DNA of 42,415 bases, taken from assembly GCA_017879645.1 (NCBI GenBank), contig JAAEXZ010000012.1, positions 1 to 42,415 on the forward strand, written 5' to 3'. The notes under the pieces are model-generated. The model was given only the letters and a program-made list of their open reading frames with translations. It did not search any database and was not told the DNA's origin. The position numbers and the translations under genes are program-made. This stretch comes from Nitrosomonas sp. Its GTDB lineage: Bacteria > Pseudomonadota > Gammaproteobacteria > Burkholderiales > Nitrosomonadaceae. Below are positions 28,795 to 36,495 of this stretch, piece after piece (within the stretch, counting starts at the first letter, position 1; every line of letters begins with the position of its first letter).

Positions 28795-30771
28795 ATGACA
28801 CCGCAACACAGTAATTTTGCTCTTAAGAGCGATGCCGCAGAAAACAATATGAGTAACGATACCAAGCAAATGGAAATCAACGCTGACGAACTGGAAAGTA
28901 AATTCCTGCAGGCCCGTTCAGCCATTCTGGCACTGCAGAATCCGGATGGCCATTGGTGTTTTCCTCTGGAAGCGGATTGCACGATTCCTGCAGAATATAT
29001 TCTGATGATGCATTTCATGGATGAAATCGATGTCATTCTCGAGAATAAGATTGCACGTTTCATCCGTGAGAAACAGGATATGACGCATGGCGGTTGGCCG
29101 CTCTATTATGGTGGTGCGTTCGATATCAGTTGTACCATCAAGTCGTATTATGCCCTGAAGCTGGTCGGTGATCCTACCGATGCACCGCACATGGTGCGTG
29201 CGCGGGAAGCCATTCTGGAACGGGGCGGTGCTGCCAAGGCCAATGTTTTCACCCGCCTGCTGCTGGCGATGTACGATCAGATTCCGTGGCGCGGGGTTCC
29301 GGTCGTGCCTTCCGAACTGGTGCTTTTACCAAGCTGGTTTCCGTTTCATCTCAGCAAGGTTTCCTATTGGTCACGTACGGTGATGGTGCCGCTGTCGATC
29401 CTGTGCACGCTGAAAGCGCGCGCGATCAATCCCCGTCAGGTGAATATCCGGGAATTGTTCATCACACCGCCGGAAGAAGAACAAAATTATTTTCCCAAGG
29501 CTGATACGGCGCTCAAACGGGTTTTCATGCTGGTCGAACGCCTTTTGTCGAAGATTGAACCCAAGCTTCCGCAATCCATCCGGCAGTATTCGATCCGCAA
29601 GGCCGAAAGCTGGACACTGGAGCGCCTGAATGGCGAGTGCGGCATCGGCGCCATTTTTCCTGCCATGGTCAATGCCTATGAGGCATTGACGCTGTTGGGC
29701 TATTCCTACGATCACCCGAATCGTGTGCAAAGTCGGAATGCGCTGCGTGGGTTGCTCATCGACGAAGGTGAACGCGCCTGGTGTCAACCCTGCACTTCCC
29801 CGGTATGGGATACGTTGCTGACCAGCCTGGCGCTGCAGGAAGATCCCACAACCGATCAGGAGCCTGTGCTGAAGGCGCTGGATTGGTTGACCGAGCAGCA
29901 GGTGTTCGATGCACCCGGAGACTGGCGTGATAAAAAACCGGATTTACCGGGTGGTGGCTGGGCTTTTCAGTACGCCAATCCGCATTATCCCGACCTTGAC
30001 GATACTGCGGCGGCAGCCTGGGGGCTGTTGCAGGGTGGTGCCGAACGTCATCAGTTTGCACTCGAGCGTGCGGCCAACTGGCTGGCTGGCATGCAATCGC
30101 GCAACGGTGGTTTCGCCGCATTCGACATCGACAATGTGCATCACTATTTAAATGAAATCCCGTTTGCTGATCATGGTGCACTGATCGATCCACCTACCAG
30201 TGATGTCACGGCGCGCTGTGTTGGTTTGCTCGGCAAATATGGCAGACACCAGTTGGAAGTGTGGCGTGGTATCAGTTTTTTGCTGCGAGAGCAGGAAGCC
30301 AATGGCTCATGGTGGGGGCGCTGGGGTACCAACTATATTTATGGAACCTGGTCGGTGCTGGAAGCCTTCCAGTTGGCGCAGTTCGATATGCAGCACAGCT
30401 CGGTGCAACGTGCCGTGAGTTGGCTGAAATCGGTACAGAGAGCCGATGGCGGATGGGGGGAAACCAATGATTCCTATCTCGATCCGAAACTGGCCGGGCA
30501 ATTTTTCGAGACCAGTACTGCATTTCAAACGGCGTGGGCCATTCTGGGGCTGATGGCTGCGGGAGAAGTCGATAGCGATGCCGTACGCAACGGTGTACGC
30601 TATTTATTGAAGCATCAGGACGAGAGTCATCTCTGGGAAGAGCCTTGGTTTACCGCACCGGGTTTTCCACGGGTTTTCTATTTGCGCTATCACGGTTATT
30701 CCAAGTTTTTCCCGATATGGGCATTAGCGCGCTACCGTGCGCTGACCCGCACGGTCGCTGCATGCACCTGA
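28795..30771 (+). CDS. shc: Squalene-hopene cyclase
   Basis: The enzyme cyclises squalene to hopene, the first committed step of hopanoid synthesis, at the inner membrane. The 658-residue length is usual. The catalytic acid motif DxDD is D400-L401-D402-D403 (in PDLDDTAAAAWGL). Several QW repeats are visible, for example GSWWGRWGTNYIYGTW and SVQRADGGWGETNDSY, and the N-terminal ILALQNPDGHWCFPLEAD is typical. ATG 28795 has AGAGAG upstream; an internal ATG at 28849 is possible. The gene overlaps hpnG by 10 bases. It is clearly richer in G+C than the nuo genes. Confidence 0.97.
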   Translation: MTPQHSNFALKSDAAENNMSNDTKQMEINADELESKFLQARSAILALQNPDGHWCFPLEADCTIPAEYILMMHFMDEIDVILENKIARFIREKQDMTHGGWPLYYGGAFDISCTIKSYYALKLVGDPTDAPHMVRAREAILERGGAAKANVFTRLLLAMYDQIPWRGVPVVPSELVLLPSWFPFHLSKVSYWSRTVMVPLSILCTLKARAINPRQVNIRELFITPPEEEQNYFPKADTALKRVFMLVERLLSKIEPKLPQSIRQYSIRKAESWTLERLNGECGIGAIFPAMVNAYEALTLLGYSYDHPNRVQSRNALRGLLIDEGERAWCQPCTSPVWDTLLTSLALQEDPTTDQEPVLKALDWLTEQQVFDAPGDWRDKKPDLPGGGWAFQYANPHYPDLDDTAAAAWGLLQGGAERHQFALERAANWLAGMQSRNGGFAAFDIDNVHHYLNEIPFADHGALIDPPTSDVTARCVGLLGKYGRHQLEVWRGISFLLREQEANGSWWGRWGTNYIYGTWSVLEAFQLAQFDMQHSSVQRAVSWLKSVQRADGGWGETNDSYLDPKLAGQFFETSTAFQTAWAILGLMAAGEVDSDAVRNGVRYLLKHQDESHLWEEPWFTAPGFPRVFYLRYHGYSKFFPIWALARYRALTRTVAACT

Positions 30772-31478
30772 TTGGGGTGGTCACGGCTTTAAGGGATGAA
30801 GCGAGTTGCATCACATCCGGGCCCGTTCCGTTTAACGAAAAGCTGCAATTGAGCGATCAGGCCATGCTGTGGCTCAGTGGTATGGGGGCGCAGGCCGCAC
30901 AGGTGGCCGCACAGGGGTTATGCCAACACAGCGCTACTGCACTGGTGAGTTTTGGCGTGGCTGGTGCATTGCACGCCGATTTGAAACCGGGTGATCTGGT
31001 GCTGCCCGATGCGATCGCATCGGAACAGCAGTCATGGCCGGTGGATCGTGCCTGGCGGCAACGTTTGAGACAAACGTTGCAATCCCGTGTAACGGTGGTG
31101 GATGGGGTGCTGGCGGATAGTGCCGTGCCGCTGACCGATGAGCGATCCAAAAGAAATCTGGCCCAGTCGACAGGGGCCTGTGCCGTGGATATGGAGAGCG
31201 CTGCCGTGGCAGCTGTAGCGGCCCAAATGGGAATGCCGTTCATCGCAGTTCGCGCCATCATCGATCCGTTGCATTTTTCACCCCCTCCGGCATTGCTGGG
31301 TGCGGTTTATCCGGATGGTCGTGTCAATCCGCTGCACTTGACCCGATTGGTGCTCGGCCGAGCCGTACAGATCGGTACACTGATCAAGATGGGAATCGGT
31401 ATGCGTGCTGCCCGTAAAACCCTGACGAAAGTCATGCAGATCACTGGCCCCGATCTGCAATTTCAGATGAGCGACTGA
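30762..31478 (+). CDS. hpnG: Adenosylhopane nucleosidase/phosphorylase HpnG
   Basis: HpnG belongs to the purine nucleoside phosphorylase superfamily. In hopanoid producers it removes adenine from adenosylhopane on the way to bacteriohopanetetrol. The 238-residue product has the glycine-rich SFGVAGALHADLKPGDLVLPD and the family signature CAVDMESAAVAAVAA, whose glutamate binds the ribose. ATG 30762 overlaps the end of shc by 10 bases, supporting one operon. The open frame extends upstream inside shc but is not family-like. The partner hpnH, which makes adenosylhopane, is not in the window. A generic nucleoside phosphorylase is the alternative, made unlikely by the neighbour. Confidence 0.88.
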   Translation: MHLIGVVTALRDEASCITSGPVPFNEKLQLSDQAMLWLSGMGAQAAQVAAQGLCQHSATALVSFGVAGALHADLKPGDLVLPDAIASEQQSWPVDRAWRQRLRQTLQSRVTVVDGVLADSAVPLTDERSKRNLAQSTGACAVDMESAAVAAVAAQMGMPFIAVRAIIDPLHFSPPPALLGAVYPDGRVNPLHLTRLVLGRAVQIGTLIKMGIGMRAARKTLTKVMQITGPDLQFQMSD

Positions 31479-31489
31479 ATCGCCGGAAA

Positions 31490-33250
31490 TTATTGCGACT
31501 GGAGTTGCAACGCGGCTAGGCGCGCGTACAGGGAACTGGAGTGCAACAATTCGGTATGTGTTCCCAGCGCATCCAGTCGACCTTGATTCAGCACGGCAAT
31601 GCGATCCGCCGATTGTACCGTCGCCAGACGATGTGCGATGATCAGTGTGGTGCGACCCCGCATCAGTTCCTGTAAAGCCTGTTGTACCCAGTATTCGCTC
31701 TGCGCGTCGAGTGCGCTCGTGGCTTCGTCGAGCAGCAGGATAGGTGCGTTGGCGAGCAGTGCACGCGCAATGGCAAGTCGCTGTTTTTGCCCACCCGACA
31801 ATCCCAATCCTGCATCGCCCAGCTGCGTGGTATAACCCTGCGGTAACGCACAGATGAAATCATGTGCATAAGCCGCAATCGCAGCCGCCTCGACTTCGGC
31901 ATCGCTGGCATCGGGTCGGGCATAACGCAGGTTGTCACTGATGCTGCCGTGAAACAGTACCGGATTTTGCGATACCAATGCAAAACAGCCTCTCAAGGCG
32001 GATAGATCGAGTTGGCGGATATCGATACCTTCCAGTTTGATAGTACCAGACTGGCAATCGAAGAAGCGCAGCAGTAAATCGAACAGGGTCGATTTTCCGG
32101 CGCCGGAAGGCCCAACCAGCGCAAGGGTTTCACCAGCCTGGATGGTCAGTGTCAGATCGTTGAGGGCCAATGCCTCTGGGCGTGAAGGGTAAGCAAAAGC
32201 CAAATGCGCGATGGTGATGTTGCCCGATATCGGTGGCAATGTTTGCGGTGTCGTGGGTGACTGGATCCGGTTGGGCGCTTGCAGTAGTTCCATGGTGCGC
32301 TCGGCAGCACCGGCAGCACGTTGCAGTTCGCCGACGACTTCCGAGATTGATGCAACGGCCGAGCCCACAATGACGCTGTAAAACACAAAGGCAGCTAGCT
32401 CTCCTGCACTGATGCGGCCTTCTATCACATCCATGCCTCCAATCCAGAGCATCATCCCGACCGCACCCATGACCAGAAGAATGACCATGGTGATCAGTAA
32501 TGCGCGTTGTCTTGTGCGCTGTTTGGCGACGATGAAAGCCTCTTCCACGTGCTGGTGGAATTGCTGCTGATCGATGGATTGGTGATTATAGGCCTGAACC
32601 GTCTTGATCTGTCCCAGCACCTCGCCGACATAAGCACCCACCGAAGCAATCTTGTCCTGACTCTGGCGCGACAATTGTCTGACACGGCGTCCGTATACCA
32701 GAATGGGTACGACTACCAGTGGCACGCAGATCGTTACCACGGCGGTCAGCTTGGCATTGGTAATGAATAACCAGACGATGCCGCCCAGCATCATGATGAG
32801 GTTGCGCAAAGCAAAGGAAATCGAAGATCCGATCACGGTCTGCAATAGTGTCATGTCTGCGGTCAGGCGCGACTGGATTTCAAGGCTGCGATTCTCCTCG
32901 AAGAATCCCGGATGCAGATGGATCAGGTGATTGAACACTTTGGTGCGAAGGTCCGCGATGACGCGTTCGCCCAGCCAGGTGACCCAGTAGTAACGGGTAA
33001 ATGTACCCACAGCCAGCGCAATGACCAGCAATAAAAAGATAAGAACATACTGGGTCAGCAAGGTTTGTGACTGCGTGGCAAATCCTTGATCGATGAGCAG
33101 GCGGATGCCTTGTCCGATCGATAACGTGATCATGGCGGTAAAACCTAAAGCCAGCAGGCTGTAGATAACCTGGTGCCGGTAGGGGGCAACGAACTGCGCT
33201 GCCAGTTTGATGGCTTGCCAGCGTGTCATTGAGGGATTGGCAGAGATCAT
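31490..33250 (-). CDS. MsbA-type ABC exporter, fused permease and ATPase
   Basis: This is a half-size ABC exporter that should act as a homodimer in the inner membrane. From ATG 33250 it is 586 residues. Six spans cover roughly the first 310 residues. The nucleotide-binding domain follows with Walker A (GPSGAGKST), signature LSGGQKQR and Walker B (ILLLDEATSALD). It resembles MsbA-related lipid or drug exporters, and the substrate cannot be read from sequence. The frame opens at TTG 33289, directly after the metY stop; ATG 33229 is another option. It is co-directional with metY and ends 11 bases from the end of hpnG, converging with it. Confidence 0.88.
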   Translation of the reverse strand: MISANPSMTRWQAIKLAAQFVAPYRHQVIYSLLALGFTAMITLSIGQGIRLLIDQGFATQSQTLLTQYVLIFLLLVIALAVGTFTRYYWVTWLGERVIADLRTKVFNHLIHLHPGFFEENRSLEIQSRLTADMTLLQTVIGSSISFALRNLIMMLGGIVWLFITNAKLTAVVTICVPLVVVPILVYGRRVRQLSRQSQDKIASVGAYVGEVLGQIKTVQAYNHQSIDQQQFHQHVEEAFIVAKQRTRQRALLITMVILLVMGAVGMMLWIGGMDVIEGRISAGELAAFVFYSVIVGSAVASISEVVGELQRAAGAAERTMELLQAPNRIQSPTTPQTLPPISGNITIAHLAFAYPSRPEALALNDLTLTIQAGETLALVGPSGAGKSTLFDLLLRFFDCQSGTIKLEGIDIRQLDLSALRGCFALVSQNPVLFHGSISDNLRYARPDASDAEVEAAAIAAYAHDFICALPQGYTTQLGDAGLGLSGGQKQRLAIARALLANAPILLLDEATSALDAQSEYWVQQALQELMRGRTTLIIAHRLATVQSADRIAVLNQGRLDALGTHTELLHSSSLYARLAALQLQSQ

Positions 33251-33289
33251 AATGGAAGTTACGTTCGTGATGGCCGCGTTTGCAGCCAA

Positions 33290-34564
33290 TCAGGCTGCAG
33301 CAGCAAGTGCCTGCTCCAGATCCAGCAGAATGTCATCGATATGCTCGATACCGATGCACAGGCGGATCATATCAGCCGACACACCCGCACTGGTCAGTTC
33401 GGTTTCGGTAAGCTGGCGGTGTGTAGTCGAAGCCGGGTGAGCCGCCAGTGACTTGGCATCGCCGATGTTGACCAGGCGTTTGAACAGCTTGAGTGCATCG
33501 TAGAATTTCACGCCGGCATCCAGTCCGCCCTTGATGCCAAAAGCCATCAGTGCGGAAGGACGGCCTTTCATGTATTTTTGCGCCAGTGCATGGTACTCGG
33601 ACGACGGTAGACCGGCATATCTGACCCATGATACACGGGGGTGCTGCTGAAGATACCGCGCTACTTTCAGGGCATTTTCCGTGTGCCGTTCCATGCGCAG
33701 CGACAAGGTTTCGATTCCCTGCAGGAAGAAAAAAGCATTCATGGGTGACAGGGCGGAGCCAGTGTTACGCAGGGCCACGGTTCGTACTCGTCCGATATAA
33801 GCTGCTGGACCGAATTCCCGGGTGTAGACGACCCCGTGGTAAGCCGGTTCGGGTTGATTGAGCATCGGGAAGCGGTCGGCATGATCCGGCCAGGGAAATT
33901 TTCCGGAATCCACGATGATGCCACCGATGGATGTGCCGTGACCACCCATGTATTTGGTCAGCGAGTGCACGACAATATCTGCCCCAAATTCAATGGGTTT
34001 CATCAATGCGGGTGTGGGTACGGTATTGTCGACGATAACGGGAACGCCGTGCCGGTGTGCCATGCTGCAAATGGCTTCCATGTCGGGGATGTTGCCTGCG
34101 GGATTGCCCAGTGATTCGCAAAACACTGCCGCTGTCTTCCGGTCGATCAACGGCTCCAGGCTGGCAGGGCTGTCATCCCTGGCGAAGCGGACTTCGATGC
34201 CCAGTTTCGGCAGCATGTGTGCGAACAGCGTGTAAGTGCCGCCATACAGCAACGGTACACTGACGATGTTACTGCCAACCTCGGCGATGTTGATGATCGA
34301 ATAATGAATGGCGGCCTGACCGGCGCTGAGTGCCAGGGCAGCTACACCGCCTTCCAGGGCTGCCACGCGCTGCTCCAGTACATCGTTGGTTGGATTCATG
34401 ATGCGGGTGTAAATATTGCCCGGCACTGCCAGATTGAACAAATCTGCTCCATGCTGGGCATTATCGAATTCATAGGCGACCGTTTGGTAAATCGGAACGG
34501 CGACGGCCTTGGTTGTGGGATCGGTAGTATAACCGGCATGGATGGCCAGGGTTTCGTCTTTCAT
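33290..34564 (-). CDS. metY: O-acetylhomoserine sulfhydrylase (aminocarboxypropyltransferase)
   Basis: The enzyme makes homocysteine, and so methionine, by direct sulfhydrylation of O-acetylhomoserine; it is a PLP-dependent Cys/Met metabolism family member. The 424-residue product has the PLP lysine K204 in HSLTKYMGGHG, PLP-contacting SAGQAAIHY near residue 80, YGGTYTLFAHMLPKLGIEVRF, and VDNTVPTPAL. The length and the insert after the PLP lysine fit MetY better than the shorter MetB or MetZ. Start ATG 34564 has the strong site GAGGAGG on the minus strand. I see no SAM riboswitch in the 230-base gap upstream. Confidence 0.93.
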   Translation of the reverse strand: MKDETLAIHAGYTTDPTTKAVAVPIYQTVAYEFDNAQHGADLFNLAVPGNIYTRIMNPTNDVLEQRVAALEGGVAALALSAGQAAIHYSIINIAEVGSNIVSVPLLYGGTYTLFAHMLPKLGIEVRFARDDSPASLEPLIDRKTAAVFCESLGNPAGNIPDMEAICSMAHRHGVPVIVDNTVPTPALMKPIEFGADIVVHSLTKYMGGHGTSIGGIIVDSGKFPWPDHADRFPMLNQPEPAYHGVVYTREFGPAAYIGRVRTVALRNTGSALSPMNAFFFLQGIETLSLRMERHTENALKVARYLQQHPRVSWVRYAGLPSSEYHALAQKYMKGRPSALMAFGIKGGLDAGVKFYDALKLFKRLVNIGDAKSLAAHPASTTHRQLTETELTSAGVSADMIRLCIGIEHIDDILLDLEQALAAAA

Positions 34565-34794
34565 GAGTGCCTCCTCGGGAAACTGGCAGGGGTGAATGGA
34601 TTCAATGGCGCTGATGATACAATCGGGTTATAGCGAGGGGAGCATTGTCTCCGCTTCGTCCTGATCAAGTCAATCGATGTGCTGTTCGCAAATGGATGTC
34701 TTGGGCGTAATCGTTTTCGGAGCTTGGCAGGGTAGGGGATGCGGAAGGTGATGATGCTTTATCCTTTTATTTTTTCAGCGTGTGAGGTTATGAA

Positions 34795-35124
34795 ATGAAA
34801 AGAATTCTGGCCGGTGTGTGTGTCAGTGTGGTGTTGGCTTCGTGTACCTGGGTGACGGTGACGGCAAAAGGAGAAGGTGTGCGTTTCGTGCAGTCGCTCA
34901 AGACCGTAGAATCGTGCAAGCAGCTGGGACAGGTCAATGTCAAAGTGGTCGATCAGGTGATCTTTCATCGCGATGCCGACAAGGTGGCCGGTGAGCTTGT
35001 CGATCTGGCGCGCAATGAAGCGGCCATGATGAATGGGGATACTATCGTACCGGTTTCCGAGATCGTTGACGGCAGACGCCGTTTTGCCGTTTTTCAGTGC
35101 ATGCCGGCAAAGCGGATGGATTGA
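34795..35124 (+). CDS. DUF4156 family lipoprotein
   Basis: The 109-residue product has a short lipoprotein signal with lipobox VLASC (C17) and the following TWV typical of DUF4156. The ESCKQLGQVNVKV segment and a C-terminal region with Cys 103 (VFQCMP) complete the family pattern. Its function is unknown; by its signal it should be anchored to the inner or outer membrane facing the periplasm. The start ATG 34795 has GAGG at 34784-34788. It is divergent from metY with about 230 bases between them, and it stands alone. Confidence 0.8.
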   Translation: MKRILAGVCVSVVLASCTWVTVTAKGEGVRFVQSLKTVESCKQLGQVNVKVVDQVIFHRDADKVAGELVDLARNEAAMMNGDTIVPVSEIVDGRRRFAVFQCMPAKRMD

Positions 35125-35393
35125 GTCGGGCGAAATTACAGTCCCCGTCGAGTATGAAATTTGGCGGTAGCCAGAATTTCGTGATGGCGTTGGATTACTA
35201 GCAAGTATCGCCGATTTGCTTGCACCATGAAGTGTGGGTGTACAAACCGGCGATAAATTTTGAATAGTCAGCTGATTACAGTTTTTGGGAAATTCTGGCA
35301 GTTCCAGAACTATCCAGATAAGATCCGAGCCGGATGGCTGGTATCAATAACCACGATGCCATCGGGCAGCGTGATGACCGGTAAGGGATGGTG
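35125..35393. other. 269-base gap with a possible gene remnant
   Basis: No complete gene is visible. On the minus strand, just after the ppiC stop, an open stretch (about 35315-35392) reads HPLPVITLPDGIVVIDTSH and a few more residues to a stop, without a start of its own. It looks coding-like but is too short to name. TTCTGG (35293-35298) and CCAGAA (35304-35309) form a small hairpin that could end the ppiC transcript, though no T run follows. Confidence 0.35.
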
Positions 35394-35675
35394 TTAATCG
35401 TTACGTTGTGTGACTTCCAGCAAATGATAACCAAACTGGGTTTTGACTGGTCCCTGAACTTCTCCAATGGGGGCGCTGAAGACCACGGTGTCGAATTCCT
35501 TTACCATCTGACCGCGGCCGAATTCACCCAGCTCGCCACCCTGCTTGCCCGATGGGCATAGTGAATGTTCTTGGGCCAATTTGCCAAAATCGACGCCACT
35601 CTCGATTTCGCTTTTCAGGTTGTTGCATTGTTCTTCGGTTTTTACCAGTATGTGCCGTGCGCTGGCTCGAGCCAT
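35394..35675 (-). CDS. ppiC: Parvulin-type peptidyl-prolyl cis-trans isomerase
   Basis: The product is a free-standing 93-residue parvulin domain that speeds cis-trans isomerisation at proline. It begins ARASARHILVKTEEQ with the conserved His at position 8. It continues with DFGKLAQEHSLCPSG, GGELGEFGRGQMVKEFD and QFGYHLLEV, all family hallmarks. There is no signal peptide, so it should be cytoplasmic, like enteric PpiC. Start ATG 35675 has GAGGAG upstream on the minus strand. Confidence 0.93.
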   Translation of the reverse strand: MARASARHILVKTEEQCNNLKSEIESGVDFGKLAQEHSLCPSGKQGGELGEFGRGQMVKEFDTVVFSAPIGEVQGPVKTQFGYHLLEVTQRND

Positions 35676-35829
35676 GTGATTCTCCTCGTGTCATGATCAA
35701 AAAAATGGTGCTTACGTGGTACATTTAAACACAATTTGGTGCAGGCGTTAACGCCGGTTTGTTCGTGCCATGTAATGAAATAATATTTTGGATTGAATTT
35801 CAATATGTTGACGATGTGTCGTGGTGAGT

Positions 35830-36495
35830 ATGCTTGAGTTATGCAATGTCAGTAAAAGTTACAGGGAAGGTCGGAAAGTGCTGGACCGGTTGACTTATAC
35901 CTTGGCAGCGGGGGAATACATCGCCATCATGGGGGAATCCGGCGTGGGCAAATCGACCTTGCTGAATTTGATCGCCGGTCTGGATACACCGGATTCAGGT
36001 GAAATCCGTATCAATGGTGTCGGTGTATCGGCGCTTGACGACGATGCTGCCACGCTATTGCGGCGCGAACAACTGGGTTTCATTTTTCAGGCATTCCACA
36101 TCCTGCCGCATTTGACACTTTTCCAGAATATTGCGCTACCTTTGTTGTTGAATGATCAAAAACTGGATCGGGTCGAATCCATGTTATCTGCGGTGGGACT
36201 GGGCAATCGCGGGCATCATTTTCCACACCAGTTATCCGGTGGTGAATTACAGCGTGTGGCCATTGCCCGGGCGTTGGTACATCGTCCCAAGCTGGTGCTG
36301 GCCGATGAGCCGACTGGCAACCTGGATCCCGACACAGCACGTGAAATTTTGCAGTTGATGCGTGCGGAGATCAAGGCCAATGGCGCTGCTGCGATACTGG
36401 TGACGCATTCACACGTGGCAGCGGCGACGGCGGACAGGATACTGGATCTGAAGCGGGATGGACTGCATCCTGCCGTTTCGGGGAATGCAGTATGA
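35830..36495 (+). CDS. LolD/MacB-like ABC transporter ATP-binding protein
   Basis: This is the ATPase of a MacB/LolCDE-type mechanotransmission ABC system. From ATG 35830 it is 221 residues, with Walker A GESGVGKST at 35-43, LSGGELQR at 135-142 and DEPTGNLD at 159-166. The phrase DEPTGNLD marks the LolD/FtsE/MacB branch. GTG 35821 or 35824 are alternative starts; none has a good ribosome site. Its stop overlaps the start of the permease gene (ATGA), so the two are translationally coupled. It is likely not the essential LolD, since its permease has a different architecture. Confidence 0.9.
   Translation: MLELCNVSKSYREGRKVLDRLTYTLAAGEYIAIMGESGVGKSTLLNLIAGLDTPDSGEIRINGVGVSALDDDAATLLRREQLGFIFQAFHILPHLTLFQNIALPLLLNDQKLDRVESMLSAVGLGNRGHHFPHQLSGGELQRVAIARALVHRPKLVLADEPTGNLDPDTAREILQLMRAEIKANGAAAILVTHSHVAAATADRILDLKRDGLHPAVSGNAV

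Noticed and set aside
29371-30193. Long minus-strand open frames within shc
   Set aside because: These come from the GC-rich codon pattern of shc; the proteins have no recognisable domains and lie wholly inside a certain gene.
33628-34633. Plus-strand open frames opposite metY
   Set aside because: They are antisense shadows of metY, rich in Cys and His without a pattern, with no ribosome site.
34565-34794. SAM riboswitch or Met regulatory element upstream of metY
   Set aside because: Only a short GGAG/CTCC stem is seen. No conserved SAM-I or SAM-II core could be recognised by eye.
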